A stretch of 64,000 bases of DNA. It comes from Streptomyces sp. SLBN-118. GTDB lineage: Bacteria; Actinomycetota; Actinomycetes; Streptomycetales; Streptomycetaceae. Location of the stretch: contig NZ_VFNP01000002.1 of the NCBI RefSeq assembly GCF_006715635.1, positions 744,001 to 808,000 of the forward strand, written 5' to 3'. Shown piece by piece: positions 1-9,080 of the stretch. The number at the start of each line of letters is the position of its first letter. The first letter of the stretch is position 1. The notes under the pieces were generated by a model. That model saw only the letters and a list, made by a program, of their open reading frames with translations, ran no database searches and was not told the origin of the DNA. The translations under genes were made by a program, and so were the position numbers.

Positions 1-1
1 G

Positions 2-1246
2 ACGCACGGCGAGAGCCGTGACGAGCCGATCGGCAGCGGGGACGCCGACCGGGCCAACCAGACGTTCACGCTGTGGCAGTCTCCGCTGACCTGGCTGCCG
101 GCCGCCAATCCCCTCGGCGCGACGCCCACGCTCGAAGTGCGCGTCGACGGGCTGCTGTGGCACGAGGTGGACAGCCTGGCAGGGCGTGGTCCGCGCGAGC
201 GCGTTTACGTCTCGGGGACGGCCGGCGACGGGCGTACGACGGTGACCTTCGGCGACGGGGTGCACGGAGCGCGGCTGTCCACCGGGCACGAGAACGTCCG
301 GGCCCGGTACCGCTTCGGCACCGGCAAGGCCGCCAACGTGCGGGCGGACCGCATCACTCAGGCGGTCTCCCGGCCGCTCGGCGTGAGTGCCGTCACCAAC
401 CCGCAGCCCGCCACGGGCGGCGCGGACGCCGACGGCCCGGGGCTGACCCGGCGCACGATCCCGCTGGCGGTCTCGGCGCTCGACCGGCTCGTGTCAGCCC
501 GGGACTACGAGGACTTCGCGCGCTCGCGTGCGGGCATCGGGCGGGCCTCGGCCCGGGAGATCTTCGACGGCCGGCGCCGGGTGCTCCATGTGACGGTCGC
601 CGGTGTCGACGACATCGCGATCGCCGAGGACTCGGAGGTTCTGCGCGCGTTGCGGTCCTCGCTGGCCGAGTACGGTGACTCGCGCCTGCCGGTGAGGGTG
701 GATGTGCGCGAGCTGGTGCTCCTGCTGCTCGCGGCGAAGGTGAAGGTCGCGCCCGACCACACCTGGAGCGTGGTCGAGCCGCGGCTGCGTCGGGCGCTGC
801 TGACCCAATTCGGCAGCGGGCGGCGCGAGTTGGGCCGTCCCGCTCGCCTGTCCGAGGTGCTGGCGACGGCGCATGCGGTGCCCGGTGTCGACTATGTCGA
901 CGTGGATGTGTTCACCGGTGTGCCCGCGTCAGTGACGCCCGACGGGCTGACCGGGCTGGCGAGTTCGCTCGGCCGGCCGCGCACCGCGGTCGGAGCCCGG
1001 CTCGCCGAGTACGACGAAGCAGTGCACCGCGTCACCGCCGACGACGGCGAAACGCTCAAACAGATCGCCGCACGGCACGGCATCGCGCTCGCCGAACTGC
1101 TGCGGCTGAACCCGGACATCACCGACACCCGGCGGCTGGAGAAGGGCCGGGCCGTGTTCGTCTTCCGCGGCATCCGGCCCGCTCAGCTCGCCCTGCTCTC
1201 CCCGCATGTCGCGGACACGCTGATTCTGACGGAGGTCACCTCATGA
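2..1246 (+). CDS. Baseplate assembly protein of a phage-tail-like injection system, 5' truncated, with C-terminal LysM-like segment
   Basis: The frame is open from base 2, so the gene starts upstream of the window. An internal GTG at 137 is not the real start, because the translation before it (THGESRDEPIGSGDADRANQ, then TFTLWQSPLTWLP) already matches the conserved core of the 'putative baseplate assembly protein' family (gpJ/gp6-like) of phage tails and extracellular contractile injection systems. Such proteins form the baseplate wedge that holds the sheath and spike together. Roughly nt 1030-1168 encode a LysM-like module (starting VTADDGETLKQIAARHGIAL), a fold used in tails to bind hub proteins or peptidoglycan. 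The stop overlaps the next start as ATGA at 1243-1246, so translation is probably coupled. The family call is strong; the LysM call rests on pattern only. Confidence 0.8.
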   Translation, partial: THGESRDEPIGSGDADRANQTFTLWQSPLTWLPAANPLGATPTLEVRVDGLLWHEVDSLAGRGPRERVYVSGTAGDGRTTVTFGDGVHGARLSTGHENVRARYRFGTGKAANVRADRITQAVSRPLGVSAVTNPQPATGGADADGPGLTRRTIPLAVSALDRLVSARDYEDFARSRAGIGRASAREIFDGRRRVLHVTVAGVDDIAIAEDSEVLRALRSSLAEYGDSRLPVRVDVRELVLLLLAAKVKVAPDHTWSVVEPRLRRALLTQFGSGRRELGRPARLSEVLATAHAVPGVDYVDVDVFTGVPASVTPDGLTGLASSLGRPRTAVGARLAEYDEAVHRVTADDGETLKQIAARHGIALAELLRLNPDITDTRRLEKGRAVFVFRGIRPAQLALLSPHVADTLILTEVTS

Positions 1247-3402
1247 CCAGGGAACCGGACGGCCTCGCCGATCTGCTTCCGCAGTGGCACCGCCTGCGGG
1301 ACGCCGAGGGCGGGGAGCCGCTGCGCGCCTTGCTCGCGGTGATCGCCGAGCAGGTCGACCGGGTGCGGGACGGAGTCGAGCAGGGGTACGAGGACTGGTT
1401 CGTGGAGACGGCGGCGCCCTGGGTGCTGCCGTATCTCGGCGATCTAATCGGCTACTCCCCGCTGCCGGGCTACGAACGTGTGCAGGCGCAGGGTCTTCAG
1501 GGCGAGGGCGGGGACGATTCGCGCCTGCGGCTCGCCGAGGCCCTGGCGCCGCGCCGCGATGTGGCCGCCACACTCGCCAACCGGCGCCGCAAGGGCACCC
1601 TCGCCCTCCTTGAGGAGCTGGCCGGGGACGTCGCCGGATGGCCTTCGCGGGCCGTGGAATTCTCCCGGCTCGTCTCCCACCAGCAGCCGGTGAAGCTGTA
1701 CGGATCAGGCACCGCGGCCGCCAACGCGCGCCGCCTGGAGCGCGGCAGGCTCGTGGACGTACGCGACGGTGCGACCCTCGATCTGGCGGGCGGGCCGTTC
1801 GGGGCGGTGGCCCAGTCGGTGAATGTGCGGCGGGCCGACTCGGCACGCAGGCAAGGAGGCTACTCGCCCGCCGGGGTCGGTCTCTTTGTCTGGCGGCTGA
1901 AGCCGTACCACGTGACCGGTGCGCCCGCGTACTGCATCGACCGGGCCCGCAACCTGTACACCTTCTCGATTCTTGGCAATGACACTCCCCTGGTGACCAA
2001 GCCGGTCCCAGAGTCTTCGGCCACGCATGTCGCGACGATCGACAATGTGCCCGCATACATCCGGCGCCGGCAGCTCGCCGACCGGCTCGCGGACTACTAC
2101 GGGCCGGGCAAGAGCTTCACGATCTGGCGCGACGGTCAGGACGAGCCGGTGCCGCTGTCGGACATCGTGGTGGCGGACCTGACCCACTGGCGCTACCGCC
2201 CCAAGCGCGGCCAGGTGGCGGTCGATCCGGCGCTCGGCAGGATCGCCTTCGGTTCGCGGTCCGCTCCGCGACAGGGCGTCTGGGTCACCTACCACCACGC
2301 GTTCGCGGACGACACTGGCGGCGGCGAGTACCCGCGCGAGCGTGAGACGCCGACGGCGGCGAAGGTCTACCGGGTCGGCCCGGACCAGAGTTATCAGCGG
2401 ATCATGGACGCGTACAACGACTGGCAGCGCGAGCGGCGTTCGGGGCTGTGCGGCCCCGAAGGCGTCATCGAGATCGCGCACAGCGGCGCCTACCAGGAAC
2501 AGCTCGACTTCGATCTGGATCCGGGCGACCGTCTCGAGGTGCGCGCCGCCGAGGGCACCAGGCCCGTCATCCGGCTTCTCGACTGGTACAGCAACCGGCC
2601 CGACGCGCTCAACATCCGCGCCCGGGAGGACCGTGAGGGTGAGCCGCCTCGCATAGTGCTCGACGGTCTGCTGATCACCGGTCGCGGGCTGAATGTCACC
2701 GGTCCGGTGGGCGCGGTATCACTGCGGCACTGCACGCTCGTACCGGGCTGGTCGCTGGAGCCGGAGTGCCATCCGCACTCCCCCGACGAACCCACCCTGG
2801 TCCTGGACCGCACAACGGCGTGCGTGTCGATCGAGCGCAGCATCCTCGGCACCATCGAGGTCATCGGCGACGAGGTGAACCACGAGCCACTGCCCATCCA
2901 CATCCGCGACAGCATCCTGGACGCCACAGGCCACGACCGGGCGGCGCTGTCCGCCCCGGACTGCCGCCACGCGCACGCCGTGCTGCACGCGCACCGCACC
3001 ACCGTCATCGGGGAAGTCCACACCCATGCCGTGGAGATCGCCGAAAACAGCATCTTCACCGGCCGGATGCAGGTGGCGCGGCGAGGCATCGGCTGTATGC
3101 GCTTCTCGTACGTGCCGCCGCTCTCGCGCACCCCGCGCCGCCACCGCTGCCAGCCTGACCTGGCGGGCCGTCAGAATGCCCAGCTGGTCCGCCCGCTGTT
3201 CACCAGTGAGCGCTACGGCACGCCCGCTTACGGGCAACTCGCGGCGGCCTGTGCGCAGGAGATCAAGCGGGGCGCCGAAGACGGTTCCGAGATGGGCGCG
3301 TTCCACGACCTGTACCAGCCGCAACGCGAGGACAGCCTGCGGGCCCGGCTCGCCGAGTACACCCCGGCCGGTACCGACGCCGGGATCATCCCCGTCACCT
3401 GA
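1243..3402 (+). CDS. Phage tail protein (gpI-like N-terminus) with predicted right-handed beta-helix, injection-system component
   Basis: 719 aa. The ATG overlaps the upstream stop and has GGAGG at 1231-1235. Residues about 1-150 (LLPQWHRLRDAEGG, VLPYLGDLIGYSPLPGY) look like the tail-protein-I-type domain found beside baseplate proteins in tail-like clusters. Residues about 390-620 contain short hydrophobic repeats ending in Asp/Gly turns (EIAHSGAYQEQLDFDL, ILDGLLITGRGLNVTG-like strands, LHCTLVPG-like turns), which I read as a right-handed parallel beta-helix typical of tail spikes and fibres. There is no signal peptide or membrane segment, as expected for a particle component assembled in the cytoplasm. 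It probably sits at the baseplate periphery. The exact role (fibre, wedge or adaptor) cannot be decided from sequence alone. Confidence 0.7.
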   Translation: MTREPDGLADLLPQWHRLRDAEGGEPLRALLAVIAEQVDRVRDGVEQGYEDWFVETAAPWVLPYLGDLIGYSPLPGYERVQAQGLQGEGGDDSRLRLAEALAPRRDVAATLANRRRKGTLALLEELAGDVAGWPSRAVEFSRLVSHQQPVKLYGSGTAAANARRLERGRLVDVRDGATLDLAGGPFGAVAQSVNVRRADSARRQGGYSPAGVGLFVWRLKPYHVTGAPAYCIDRARNLYTFSILGNDTPLVTKPVPESSATHVATIDNVPAYIRRRQLADRLADYYGPGKSFTIWRDGQDEPVPLSDIVVADLTHWRYRPKRGQVAVDPALGRIAFGSRSAPRQGVWVTYHHAFADDTGGGEYPRERETPTAAKVYRVGPDQSYQRIMDAYNDWQRERRSGLCGPEGVIEIAHSGAYQEQLDFDLDPGDRLEVRAAEGTRPVIRLLDWYSNRPDALNIRAREDREGEPPRIVLDGLLITGRGLNVTGPVGAVSLRHCTLVPGWSLEPECHPHSPDEPTLVLDRTTACVSIERSILGTIEVIGDEVNHEPLPIHIRDSILDATGHDRAALSAPDCRHAHAVLHAHRTTVIGEVHTHAVEIAENSIFTGRMQVARRGIGCMRFSYVPPLSRTPRRHRCQPDLAGRQNAQLVRPLFTSERYGTPAYGQLAAACAQEIKRGAEDGSEMGAFHDLYQPQREDSLRARLAEYTPAGTDAGIIPVT

Positions 3403-3443
3403 CACGACATCTACTGCCCAATCTTTGAGGGGGACCCCTTCCC

Positions 3444-5036
3444 ATGCACGCAGACATCTCCCGCAGCACCTACCGGCCGGACCAGCACTACTCGGCGGTG
3501 ATCGCCCAGCAGGGCCGTGTTCAGCTGGACGCCGATGCCAATGAGCAGACCGCGATCCAGCTGGCGCAGGCCCGTACGACTGCCGCCGATCTGATCGGAC
3601 AGCACGGCGGGCCGCTCGGCGCAACCGGCTTCGAGCTCCATTTCGTGGGCGGGAGCCGGGAGTTGGACGACCTGTCCATCGGCGGCGGGCGCTATTACGT
3701 GGACGGCATCCTGCTGGACGCGACCCGCCCGCAGCCGGGCGTCCCGGTCGTGGACGACGCGCACGGCGCCGAGGAGGGCGAGAAGGAGGAGCCCGCCGAC
3801 GCGCCCGCACCGGCCGCGCCGCCTGCCGCCTGGACGTACTGGGACCAGCCCGACGGACACCGGGACCCCGAGCGTCCCGGTGACCGGCTGCCCTCCCAGT
3901 TCCCGTATCTCGCCTACCTGAAGGTGTGGGAGCGCTCGGTCACGGCGGCCGAGGACCCGTTGCTGCGTGAGGTCGCGCTCGGGTCCGCGATGCCCGACAC
4001 CGCGGCCCGGCTGAAGGTCGTGTGGCAGGTCCTTCCGCTGCCCGGCTCGCAGCTGGAACTGGAAGACGGGGCGACGAAGGACCAGGTACGGGCGGCCTTC
4101 ACGAAGTGGGCTGCCGCCCAGGCGCCCGGCGCCCGGATGGCGGCGCGCAGCGAGCGTCCCGAGCACGCGGCCGAGGACCCGTGCCTGGTGAAGCCTGACG
4201 CCCGCTACCGGGGCCAGGAGAACCAGATGTACCGCGTGGAGATCCACGAGGGCGGCGTGGCCAAGGACGCGACCTTCAAGTGGTCGCGGGAGAACGGCTC
4301 GGTGACCTTCCCGGTCGACCAACTCGACGGCACCTGGGTGGAGCTGGCCTCCCTCGGCAGCGACGACAAGCTCGATCTGAACGTCGGTGACTGGGTCGAG
4401 TTCGCGGACACCGCCTACCTCAGCCGCAACGAGCCGCTGCCGCTCCTGAGGGTCGAGGAGCTCGACCTGCCAGGGCGCCGGGTGCGGCTCTCGGCCGAGC
4501 CGGACCCGTCGGTGGGGCGCCGACCGGAACTCCACCCCTTCCTGCGGCGCTGGGACCACCGTTCGGGCTCCGGGCGCGCCGGCGGCTCCGGCCGTACGAA
4601 GCAGGGCGCGGCAAAGCTGCGTCATGGAGCCCTGCGGATCGAGGAGGGCGGCTGGCTCCCGCTGGAGGACGGTGTGTTCGTCTACTTCGAGCCCGGCAAG
4701 GCCTATAGGACGGGCGACTACTGGACCGTCGCGGCGCGCACCGCGACGGGTAATGTCGAGTGGCCGACGGACGCGGCTCGCCGGCCGCTCCTCCAGGCCC
4801 CGGCGGGCAACCACGTCCACTGTGCGCCGCTCGCCTGGGTGCTCGGCGAGGGCTCGGTGGCCGACCTGCGCCAGACGTTCGCCCCGCTGGCGGCGCCCAT
4901 CCCGGCGGCCGACGCCGAGGCGCTGGCGGCAGAGGCCGAGTACGAGGCGGAGGCAGCGGCTGCTGAGAGCACGGCGGCGGGCGGTTCGGGCCCCGGCACT
5001 GCGGGGCAGGACCTCGAAGGACAGCCCGACCACTGA
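3444..5036 (+). CDS. DUF6519-type protein of the contractile injection cluster
   Basis: 530 aa. The ATG follows a GAGGGGG ribosome site at about 3428. The N-terminus (DISRSTYRPDQHYSAVIAQQ, then GRVQLDADANEQ) is the hallmark of the DUF6519 family, which occurs next to baseplate and tail proteins in actinobacterial injection-system clusters; its molecular role is not established. Residues about 100-130 are an acidic, Ala/Pro-rich insert. The C-terminal about 40 residues are again Ala/Glu/Gly-rich and probably disordered. No signal peptide, membrane helix or catalytic motif is visible. The 41-base gap to the upstream gene and 26 bases to the amidase suggest a single operon. A structural or fibre-adaptor role is inference from context. 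Confidence 0.7.
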   Translation: MHADISRSTYRPDQHYSAVIAQQGRVQLDADANEQTAIQLAQARTTAADLIGQHGGPLGATGFELHFVGGSRELDDLSIGGGRYYVDGILLDATRPQPGVPVVDDAHGAEEGEKEEPADAPAPAAPPAAWTYWDQPDGHRDPERPGDRLPSQFPYLAYLKVWERSVTAAEDPLLREVALGSAMPDTAARLKVVWQVLPLPGSQLELEDGATKDQVRAAFTKWAAAQAPGARMAARSERPEHAAEDPCLVKPDARYRGQENQMYRVEIHEGGVAKDATFKWSRENGSVTFPVDQLDGTWVELASLGSDDKLDLNVGDWVEFADTAYLSRNEPLPLLRVEELDLPGRRVRLSAEPDPSVGRRPELHPFLRRWDHRSGSGRAGGSGRTKQGAAKLRHGALRIEEGGWLPLEDGVFVYFEPGKAYRTGDYWTVAARTATGNVEWPTDAARRPLLQAPAGNHVHCAPLAWVLGEGSVADLRQTFAPLAAPIPAADAEALAAEAEYEAEAAAAESTAAGGSGPGTAGQDLEGQPDH

Positions 5037-5062
5037 CGTAGCACCTGGAAAGGAACATCACG

Positions 5063-5947
5063 ATGGCAACGCCTCTGACCGCCTCCCAACTGGTCAAGGT
5101 TCTGCGTGACGAAGGGCTTCAGGTCGTCGAGGAGCGCAGCTGGCGCACACACAACCGCAACCACAAGGGGCCCTGGGGCCCCATGCGCGGCGTGATGATC
5201 CATCACACCGTCACCTCGGGCACCCAGAACTCCGTGAACATCTGCTATGACGGCTACCCCAGCCTGCCGGGGCCGCTGTGCCACGGGGTGATAGCCAAGG
5301 ACGGCACGGTCCACCTGGTCGGCAACGGCCGGGCCAACCACGCCGGACTCGGCGACGACGACGTCCTGCGCGCGGTGATCAACGAGACCGCCCTGCCCTC
5401 CGACAACGAGGCCAACACCGACGGCAACCGCTATTTCTACGGCTTCGAGTGCGTCAACATGGGCACCGGCTCTGACCCTTGGCCCGCGGTGCAGCTGGAG
5501 GCGATCGAGAAGGCGGCGGCGGCGATCTGCCGGGCACACGGCTGGACCCACCGCTCGGTGATCGGCCACAAGGAGTGGCAGCCGGGGAAGGTCGACCCGC
5601 GCGGGTTCACGATGGACTCGATGCGAGCCCGGATCAAGGCGCGTCTGGGCGGCAGCCCGGACGGCCCGCCGAAGCCGCCCGCGCCGAAGCCGCCGGCGAC
5701 GTTCGAGCCGTTCCCCGGCGCCGCCTTCTTCGCGCCGGGGCGGCGCAGCCCGATCATCACGGCGATGGGCAAGCGGCTGGTGGCGGAGGGCTGCGGGCGC
5801 TACGAGGAGGGGCCGAGCCCGCACTGGTCGGAGGCCGACCGGAAGTCGTACGCGGCATGGCAGCGGAAGCTGGGGTTCTCGGGGAGCGATGCGGACGGGA
5901 TCCCGGGCAAGTCGAGCTGGGACAGACTGAAGGTGCCGAACGTCTGA
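5063..5947 (+). CDS. N-acetylmuramoyl-L-alanine amidase with C-terminal peptidoglycan-binding domain (endolysin-like)
   Basis: 294 aa. AAGGA precedes the ATG. Residues about 35-195 form an Amidase_2/PGRP domain: HHTV supplies the first zinc histidine, CHGVIAKDG and GRANHAG form the core, and VIGHKEWQPGKVDPRGF supplies the second histidine and the Asp that replaces the usual Cys. A Pro-rich linker (PPKPPAPKPPATF) leads to a C-terminal module of about 75 residues ending GFSGSDADGIPGKSSWDRL, a typical peptidoglycan-binding repeat. The enzyme should cleave the MurNAc-L-Ala bond. No signal peptide is seen, so like phage endolysins it would need particle delivery, a holin or lysis to reach the wall. 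As the last gene of the tail-like cluster, it is a candidate for self-lysis or release of particles. Confidence 0.85.
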   Translation: MATPLTASQLVKVLRDEGLQVVEERSWRTHNRNHKGPWGPMRGVMIHHTVTSGTQNSVNICYDGYPSLPGPLCHGVIAKDGTVHLVGNGRANHAGLGDDDVLRAVINETALPSDNEANTDGNRYFYGFECVNMGTGSDPWPAVQLEAIEKAAAAICRAHGWTHRSVIGHKEWQPGKVDPRGFTMDSMRARIKARLGGSPDGPPKPPAPKPPATFEPFPGAAFFAPGRRSPIITAMGKRLVAEGCGRYEEGPSPHWSEADRKSYAAWQRKLGFSGSDADGIPGKSSWDRLKVPNV

Positions 5948-5991
5948 CGGCGCTTTGGACCTTGCCGGGGCTCCGCCCCCGAACCCTCGCG

Positions 5992-6040
5992 CCTCAAGCG
6001 CCGGCTGGGCTGAAGTGTTCGGCCCAGCCGGCGTTTGAGG
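5992..6040 (+). terminator. Long stem-loop at the end of the injection-system operon
   Basis: Left arm 5992-6010 and right arm 6022-6040 pair at 18 of 19 positions around an 11-base loop. A smaller hairpin, GGGGC/GCCCC, sits at 5967-5979. This layout resembles the repeated intergenic stem-loops seen downstream of many Streptomyces genes. It lies 45 bases past the amidase stop and should end the operon. Confidence 0.75.
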
Positions 6041-6186
6041 ACACGCGCGAAGCGCACGGGGGTCTGAGGGCTTGCCCCAATTACGGGAGGGCCGGGTGGG
6101 GGGTAAACGGCCCGGACGGTGCCACGGGCCGCCCACGCGGGCCGGTAACGTTCCGCCCCGCAAGGGCCCCGCACCGGAGGACCGCC

Positions 6187-7119
6187 ATGAGCCAGCCCAC
6201 CGTCATCGACGCCGACGGCCTCCGCGCCGCCCTCCCCATGCCCTCCGCCATCACGGCGATTCAGCACGCCCTGTACGACGGGCTCGACCCGGAGGCCGAC
6301 CCGGCCAGGTGCGTCGTGCCGGTCGAACACGGGCAACTGCTGCTGATGCCCTCGCACTCCCGCCGCTATGCGGGCGTCAAGATCGCCACCGTCGCCCCGG
6401 GCAACCCCGCGCTCGGACTCCCCCGGATCCAGGGCAACTACCTGCTGCTGGATGCCGGAACACTGAGCCCGCTGGCGGTGCTCGACGGTGTCGCGCTGAC
6501 ATCGATCCGTACCGCCGCGGTATCGGCGGCAGCCGCCGATCTGCTGGCCGTGGCGGAGCCCGAGCACCTCGTCGTCTTCGGCACCGGCCCGCAGGCACAC
6601 AGCCATGTCGAGGCGCTGCGCGCGATTCGCCCGACGCTGCGGCACATCACGGTCGTCGGCCGCGACGAGGTCCGGCTCGCTGCTTTCCTCACCCAGTACG
6701 ACGGCGATGCGGACCTGATCGTGGAGGCGGGGACTCCCGGCGCCGTGGCACGGGCCGACCTGGTCGCCTGCTGCACCACGGCCCGTACTCCCCTCTTCGA
6801 CGGCTCGATCCTGCCCGCGCAGGCGACGGTCGTCGCCGTCGGCTCGCACGAGCCCGACGCGCGCGAGGTCGACGACGAGACCGTGCGGCGGTCGACGGTC
6901 GTGGTCGAGGCGCACGGGGCCGCGCTGCGCGAGGCCGGTGACGTCATCCTCGCCGTCGGCTCGGGTGCGCTGGACGCCGGTTCCCTGGTGGGCCTGGCGG
7001 ACCTGGCGCGCGGCACGGTGCAGGCCGACACCTCCCGGCCGCGGCTCTTCAAGAGCGTCGGCATGGCCTGGGAGGATCTGGTGGTCGCCGGGGTCGCGTA
7101 CGAGTCCCGCCAGGGATAG
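6187..7119 (+). CDS. Ornithine cyclodeaminase / mu-crystallin family protein
   Basis: 310 aa. The ATG at 6187 is chosen because GGAGG lies at 6176-6180 and the family homology begins there (MSQPTVIDADGLRAALPMPS); the frame is open upstream but is not coding-like. The NAD(P)-binding stretch VVFGTGPQAHSHVEALRAIR sits near residue 125, with the conserved LTSIRTAAVSAAAADLLA just before it. Members convert ornithine to proline, reduce imines or act as alanine/lysine cyclodeaminases; substrate cannot be told from this sequence. It stands alone between a strong terminator and a convergent aldehyde dehydrogenase gene, so context gives no pathway. Confidence 0.85.
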   Translation: MSQPTVIDADGLRAALPMPSAITAIQHALYDGLDPEADPARCVVPVEHGQLLLMPSHSRRYAGVKIATVAPGNPALGLPRIQGNYLLLDAGTLSPLAVLDGVALTSIRTAAVSAAAADLLAVAEPEHLVVFGTGPQAHSHVEALRAIRPTLRHITVVGRDEVRLAAFLTQYDGDADLIVEAGTPGAVARADLVACCTTARTPLFDGSILPAQATVVAVGSHEPDAREVDDETVRRSTVVVEAHGAALREAGDVILAVGSGALDAGSLVGLADLARGTVQADTSRPRLFKSVGMAWEDLVVAGVAYESRQG

Positions 7120-7150
7120 ACCTCGGGGTCGGTTCCGGCGGTCCGTGGCT

Positions 7151-8560
7151 TCAGCGGCTCGCCGAGGGCTCCGCCCCGTGCCACACCGTGGTGATGTTGC
7201 AGAACTCACGGATTCCGTGACCCGACAACTCCCTGCCGTAGCCGGAGCGTTTGACGCCGCCGAAGGGCAGCGCGGGATGGGAGGCGGTCATGCCGTTGAA
7301 GAAGACTCCACCAGCCTCCAGGTCGCGGGTGAAGCGGGCCACCTCCCCGTCGTCGCGTGTCCACACATTGGAACTCAGCCCGAAGGGCGTGTCGTTGGCC
7401 AGATTCACCGCCTCGTCGACATCGGCCACCCGGTACACGGTGGCCACCGGGCCGAATGCCTCCTCGTGGTGGATGCGCATCTGGGGCTTCACATCGACGA
7501 GGACCGTGGGCTCGTAGTACCAGCCGTGGTCGAACTTCTCGGGGCGCTGTGCCCCGCAGCGGGCCGTGGCCCCCAGGCGCAGGGCGTCGTCGACGAGCTC
7601 CTCCAGGTCGGCGCGGCCCTGTTCGGTGGAGAGCGGACCGATGTCGGTGGAGTCCTGCATCGGATCGCCGACGGTCAGCTTCCGCATTCCCGCGGTGAAG
7701 CGCTCGCAGAAGTCCTCGTAGACATCGGCATGGACGATGAAGCGCTTGGCCGCGATGCAGGACTGGCCGTTGTTCTGCACGCGGGCGGTCACCGCGGTCT
7801 GCGCCGCGCGATCGATGTCGGCCGAGGGCATCACGACGAAGGGATCGCTGCCGCCGAGTTCCAGCACCGTCTTCTTCACCTCGTCACCGGCGATCGCCGC
7901 CACGGACCGGCCGGCCGGCTCACTGCCCGTCAGTGTCGCGGCGGCAACCCTCCGGTCGCGCAGCACTCCCTCGACCGCGCCGGATCCGATCAGCAGCGTC
8001 TGGAAGCACCCCTCCGGGTATCCGGCGCGCCTGAACAGCTCCTCCAGGTAGAGGGCGGTCTGGGGCACGTTCGACGCGTGCTTGAGCAGTCCGACATTGC
8101 CCGCCATGAGGGCGGGGGCGGCGAAGCGCACGACCTGCCAGAGGGGGAAGTTCCAGGGCATGACGGCCAGCACGACGCCCAGCGGACGGTAGTGGACGCT
8201 CGCCCGAGTGGCCCCGGAGTCCTTCACATCGACGGTCGAGGGGTTCTCGTCGGCCAGGAGCTGCTCGGCGTGGGCCGCGTACCACCGCATGGCCTTCGCG
8301 CACTTGGCCGCCTCTGCACGGGCGGCCGTGACCGGCTTGCCCATCTCGGTGGTCATCGTTCGGGCGATGGACTGCTGATCCTCTTCCAGCAGGCTTGCGG
8401 CGCGGTCGAGCAGTTGGGCCCGCTCACCGAAATCCGTGGTGCGGTGCTTGTGGAAGGCGATCACGGCGAGCGCGAGACGACGCTCGATCTCGTCAGGCCC
8501 GAGCGCGTCGAACGTCCTCAGCGTCTCACCGGTCGCGGGATTCACGGTGGCGATGGGCAT
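7151..8560 (-). CDS. NAD(P)-dependent succinate-semialdehyde dehydrogenase-type aldehyde dehydrogenase
   Basis: 469 aa. The ATG is preceded on the minus strand by GAGGAGG at good spacing. The N-terminus ([18 protein letters not shown]) and [20 protein letters not shown] are typical of the GabD/succinate-semialdehyde branch. The catalytic pair is clear: Glu in [13 protein letters not shown] (about residue 240) and Cys in [11 protein letters not shown] (about residue 275). It oxidises succinate semialdehyde or a similar aldehyde to the acid, for example from GABA breakdown. It lies 17 bases downstream of a small unknown gene and may be co-transcribed with it. No GABA transaminase gene is nearby, so the physiological substrate is open. 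Confidence 0.9.
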   Translation of the reverse strand: MPIATVNPATGETLRTFDALGPDEIERRLALAVIAFHKHRTTDFGERAQLLDRAASLLEEDQQSIARTMTTEMGKPVTAARAEAAKCAKAMRWYAAHAEQLLADENPSTVDVKDSGATRASVHYRPLGVVLAVMPWNFPLWQVVRFAAPALMAGNVGLLKHASNVPQTALYLEELFRRAGYPEGCFQTLLIGSGAVEGVLRDRRVAAATLTGSEPAGRSVAAIAGDEVKKTVLELGGSDPFVVMPSADIDRAAQTAVTARVQNNGQSCIAAKRFIVHADVYEDFCERFTAGMRKLTVGDPMQDSTDIGPLSTEQGRADLEELVDDALRLGATARCGAQRPEKFDHGWYYEPTVLVDVKPQMRIHHEEAFGPVATVYRVADVDEAVNLANDTPFGLSSNVWTRDDGEVARFTRDLEAGGVFFNGMTASHPALPFGGVKRSGYGRELSGHGIREFCNITTVWHGAEPSASR

Positions 8561-8577
8561 GGCAGGTCCTCCTCGAA

Positions 8578-8964
8578 CTATCCGCTGCCGCTCTCCAGAA
8601 GAATCTGGACGTCCTTCTCCTGGTCACCCGCAGCCATGCCCTGCGGCTTGACGGCGAAGGCGTCGGCCAGCGTCTCGGTCATCCGGTCCACTCCCCAGTA
8701 GGTTCCCTGGAGATCCACTCTGACGGGCGCCGTCAACCGCACCGGTCCGGGCTTGGCGTGCGAGGGCGACACCTCGAAGGTCGAGGTCCACACGCTCGTG
8801 TGGACGTCCGAGGTGTCGTGGGAGGTGTAGTCGGGTACGTCGTTGTCCGCGCGGTCCGAGGCGAACGACTGCCTCAGCAGCCGGAAGACGCTGTGTGCGT
8901 CCTCCTTGGCGCAACTGCTGAGCGTCACGACGACAGGTGTCGTGTACTCCTGGGTGCTGTTCAC
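8578..8964 (-). CDS. Conserved-looking hypothetical protein, 128 aa
   Basis: The start is a GTG at 8964 with a weak purine-rich ribosome site (GAGAGG). Codon use on this frame is Streptomyces-like. The protein is soluble, with no signal peptide. The first half (VVVTLSSCAKEDAHSVFRLL, then RQSF) could pair a strand with an amphipathic helix; the second half is rich in Thr, Ser and Val (TSVWTSTFEVSPSHAKPG). I do not recognise a family. It precedes the aldehyde dehydrogenase by 17 bases and follows the acidic 83-aa protein by 116 bases on the same strand, suggesting a three-gene unit. Confidence 0.55.
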   Translation of the reverse strand: MNSTQEYTTPVVVTLSSCAKEDAHSVFRLLRQSFASDRADNDVPDYTSHDTSDVHTSVWTSTFEVSPSHAKPGPVRLTAPVRVDLQGTYWGVDRMTETLADAFAVKPQGMAAGDQEKDVQILLESGSG

Positions 8965-9080
8965 GGTGATTCCTGCCTCTCGGGATCCAGTGCTGTGCCC
9001 TCCGTCGCGGGGCGGGCTCGCTCCACCGAAGGGTGCGCCTCCTCCAGACTCACCCGGTCAGGCACCGTCTGCGACCGGAC

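Noticed and set aside
5479..6186. Upstream open extension of the ornithine cyclodeaminase gene
   Set aside because: It overlaps the amidase gene in another frame and passes through a terminator; GGAGG and family homology place the start at 6187.
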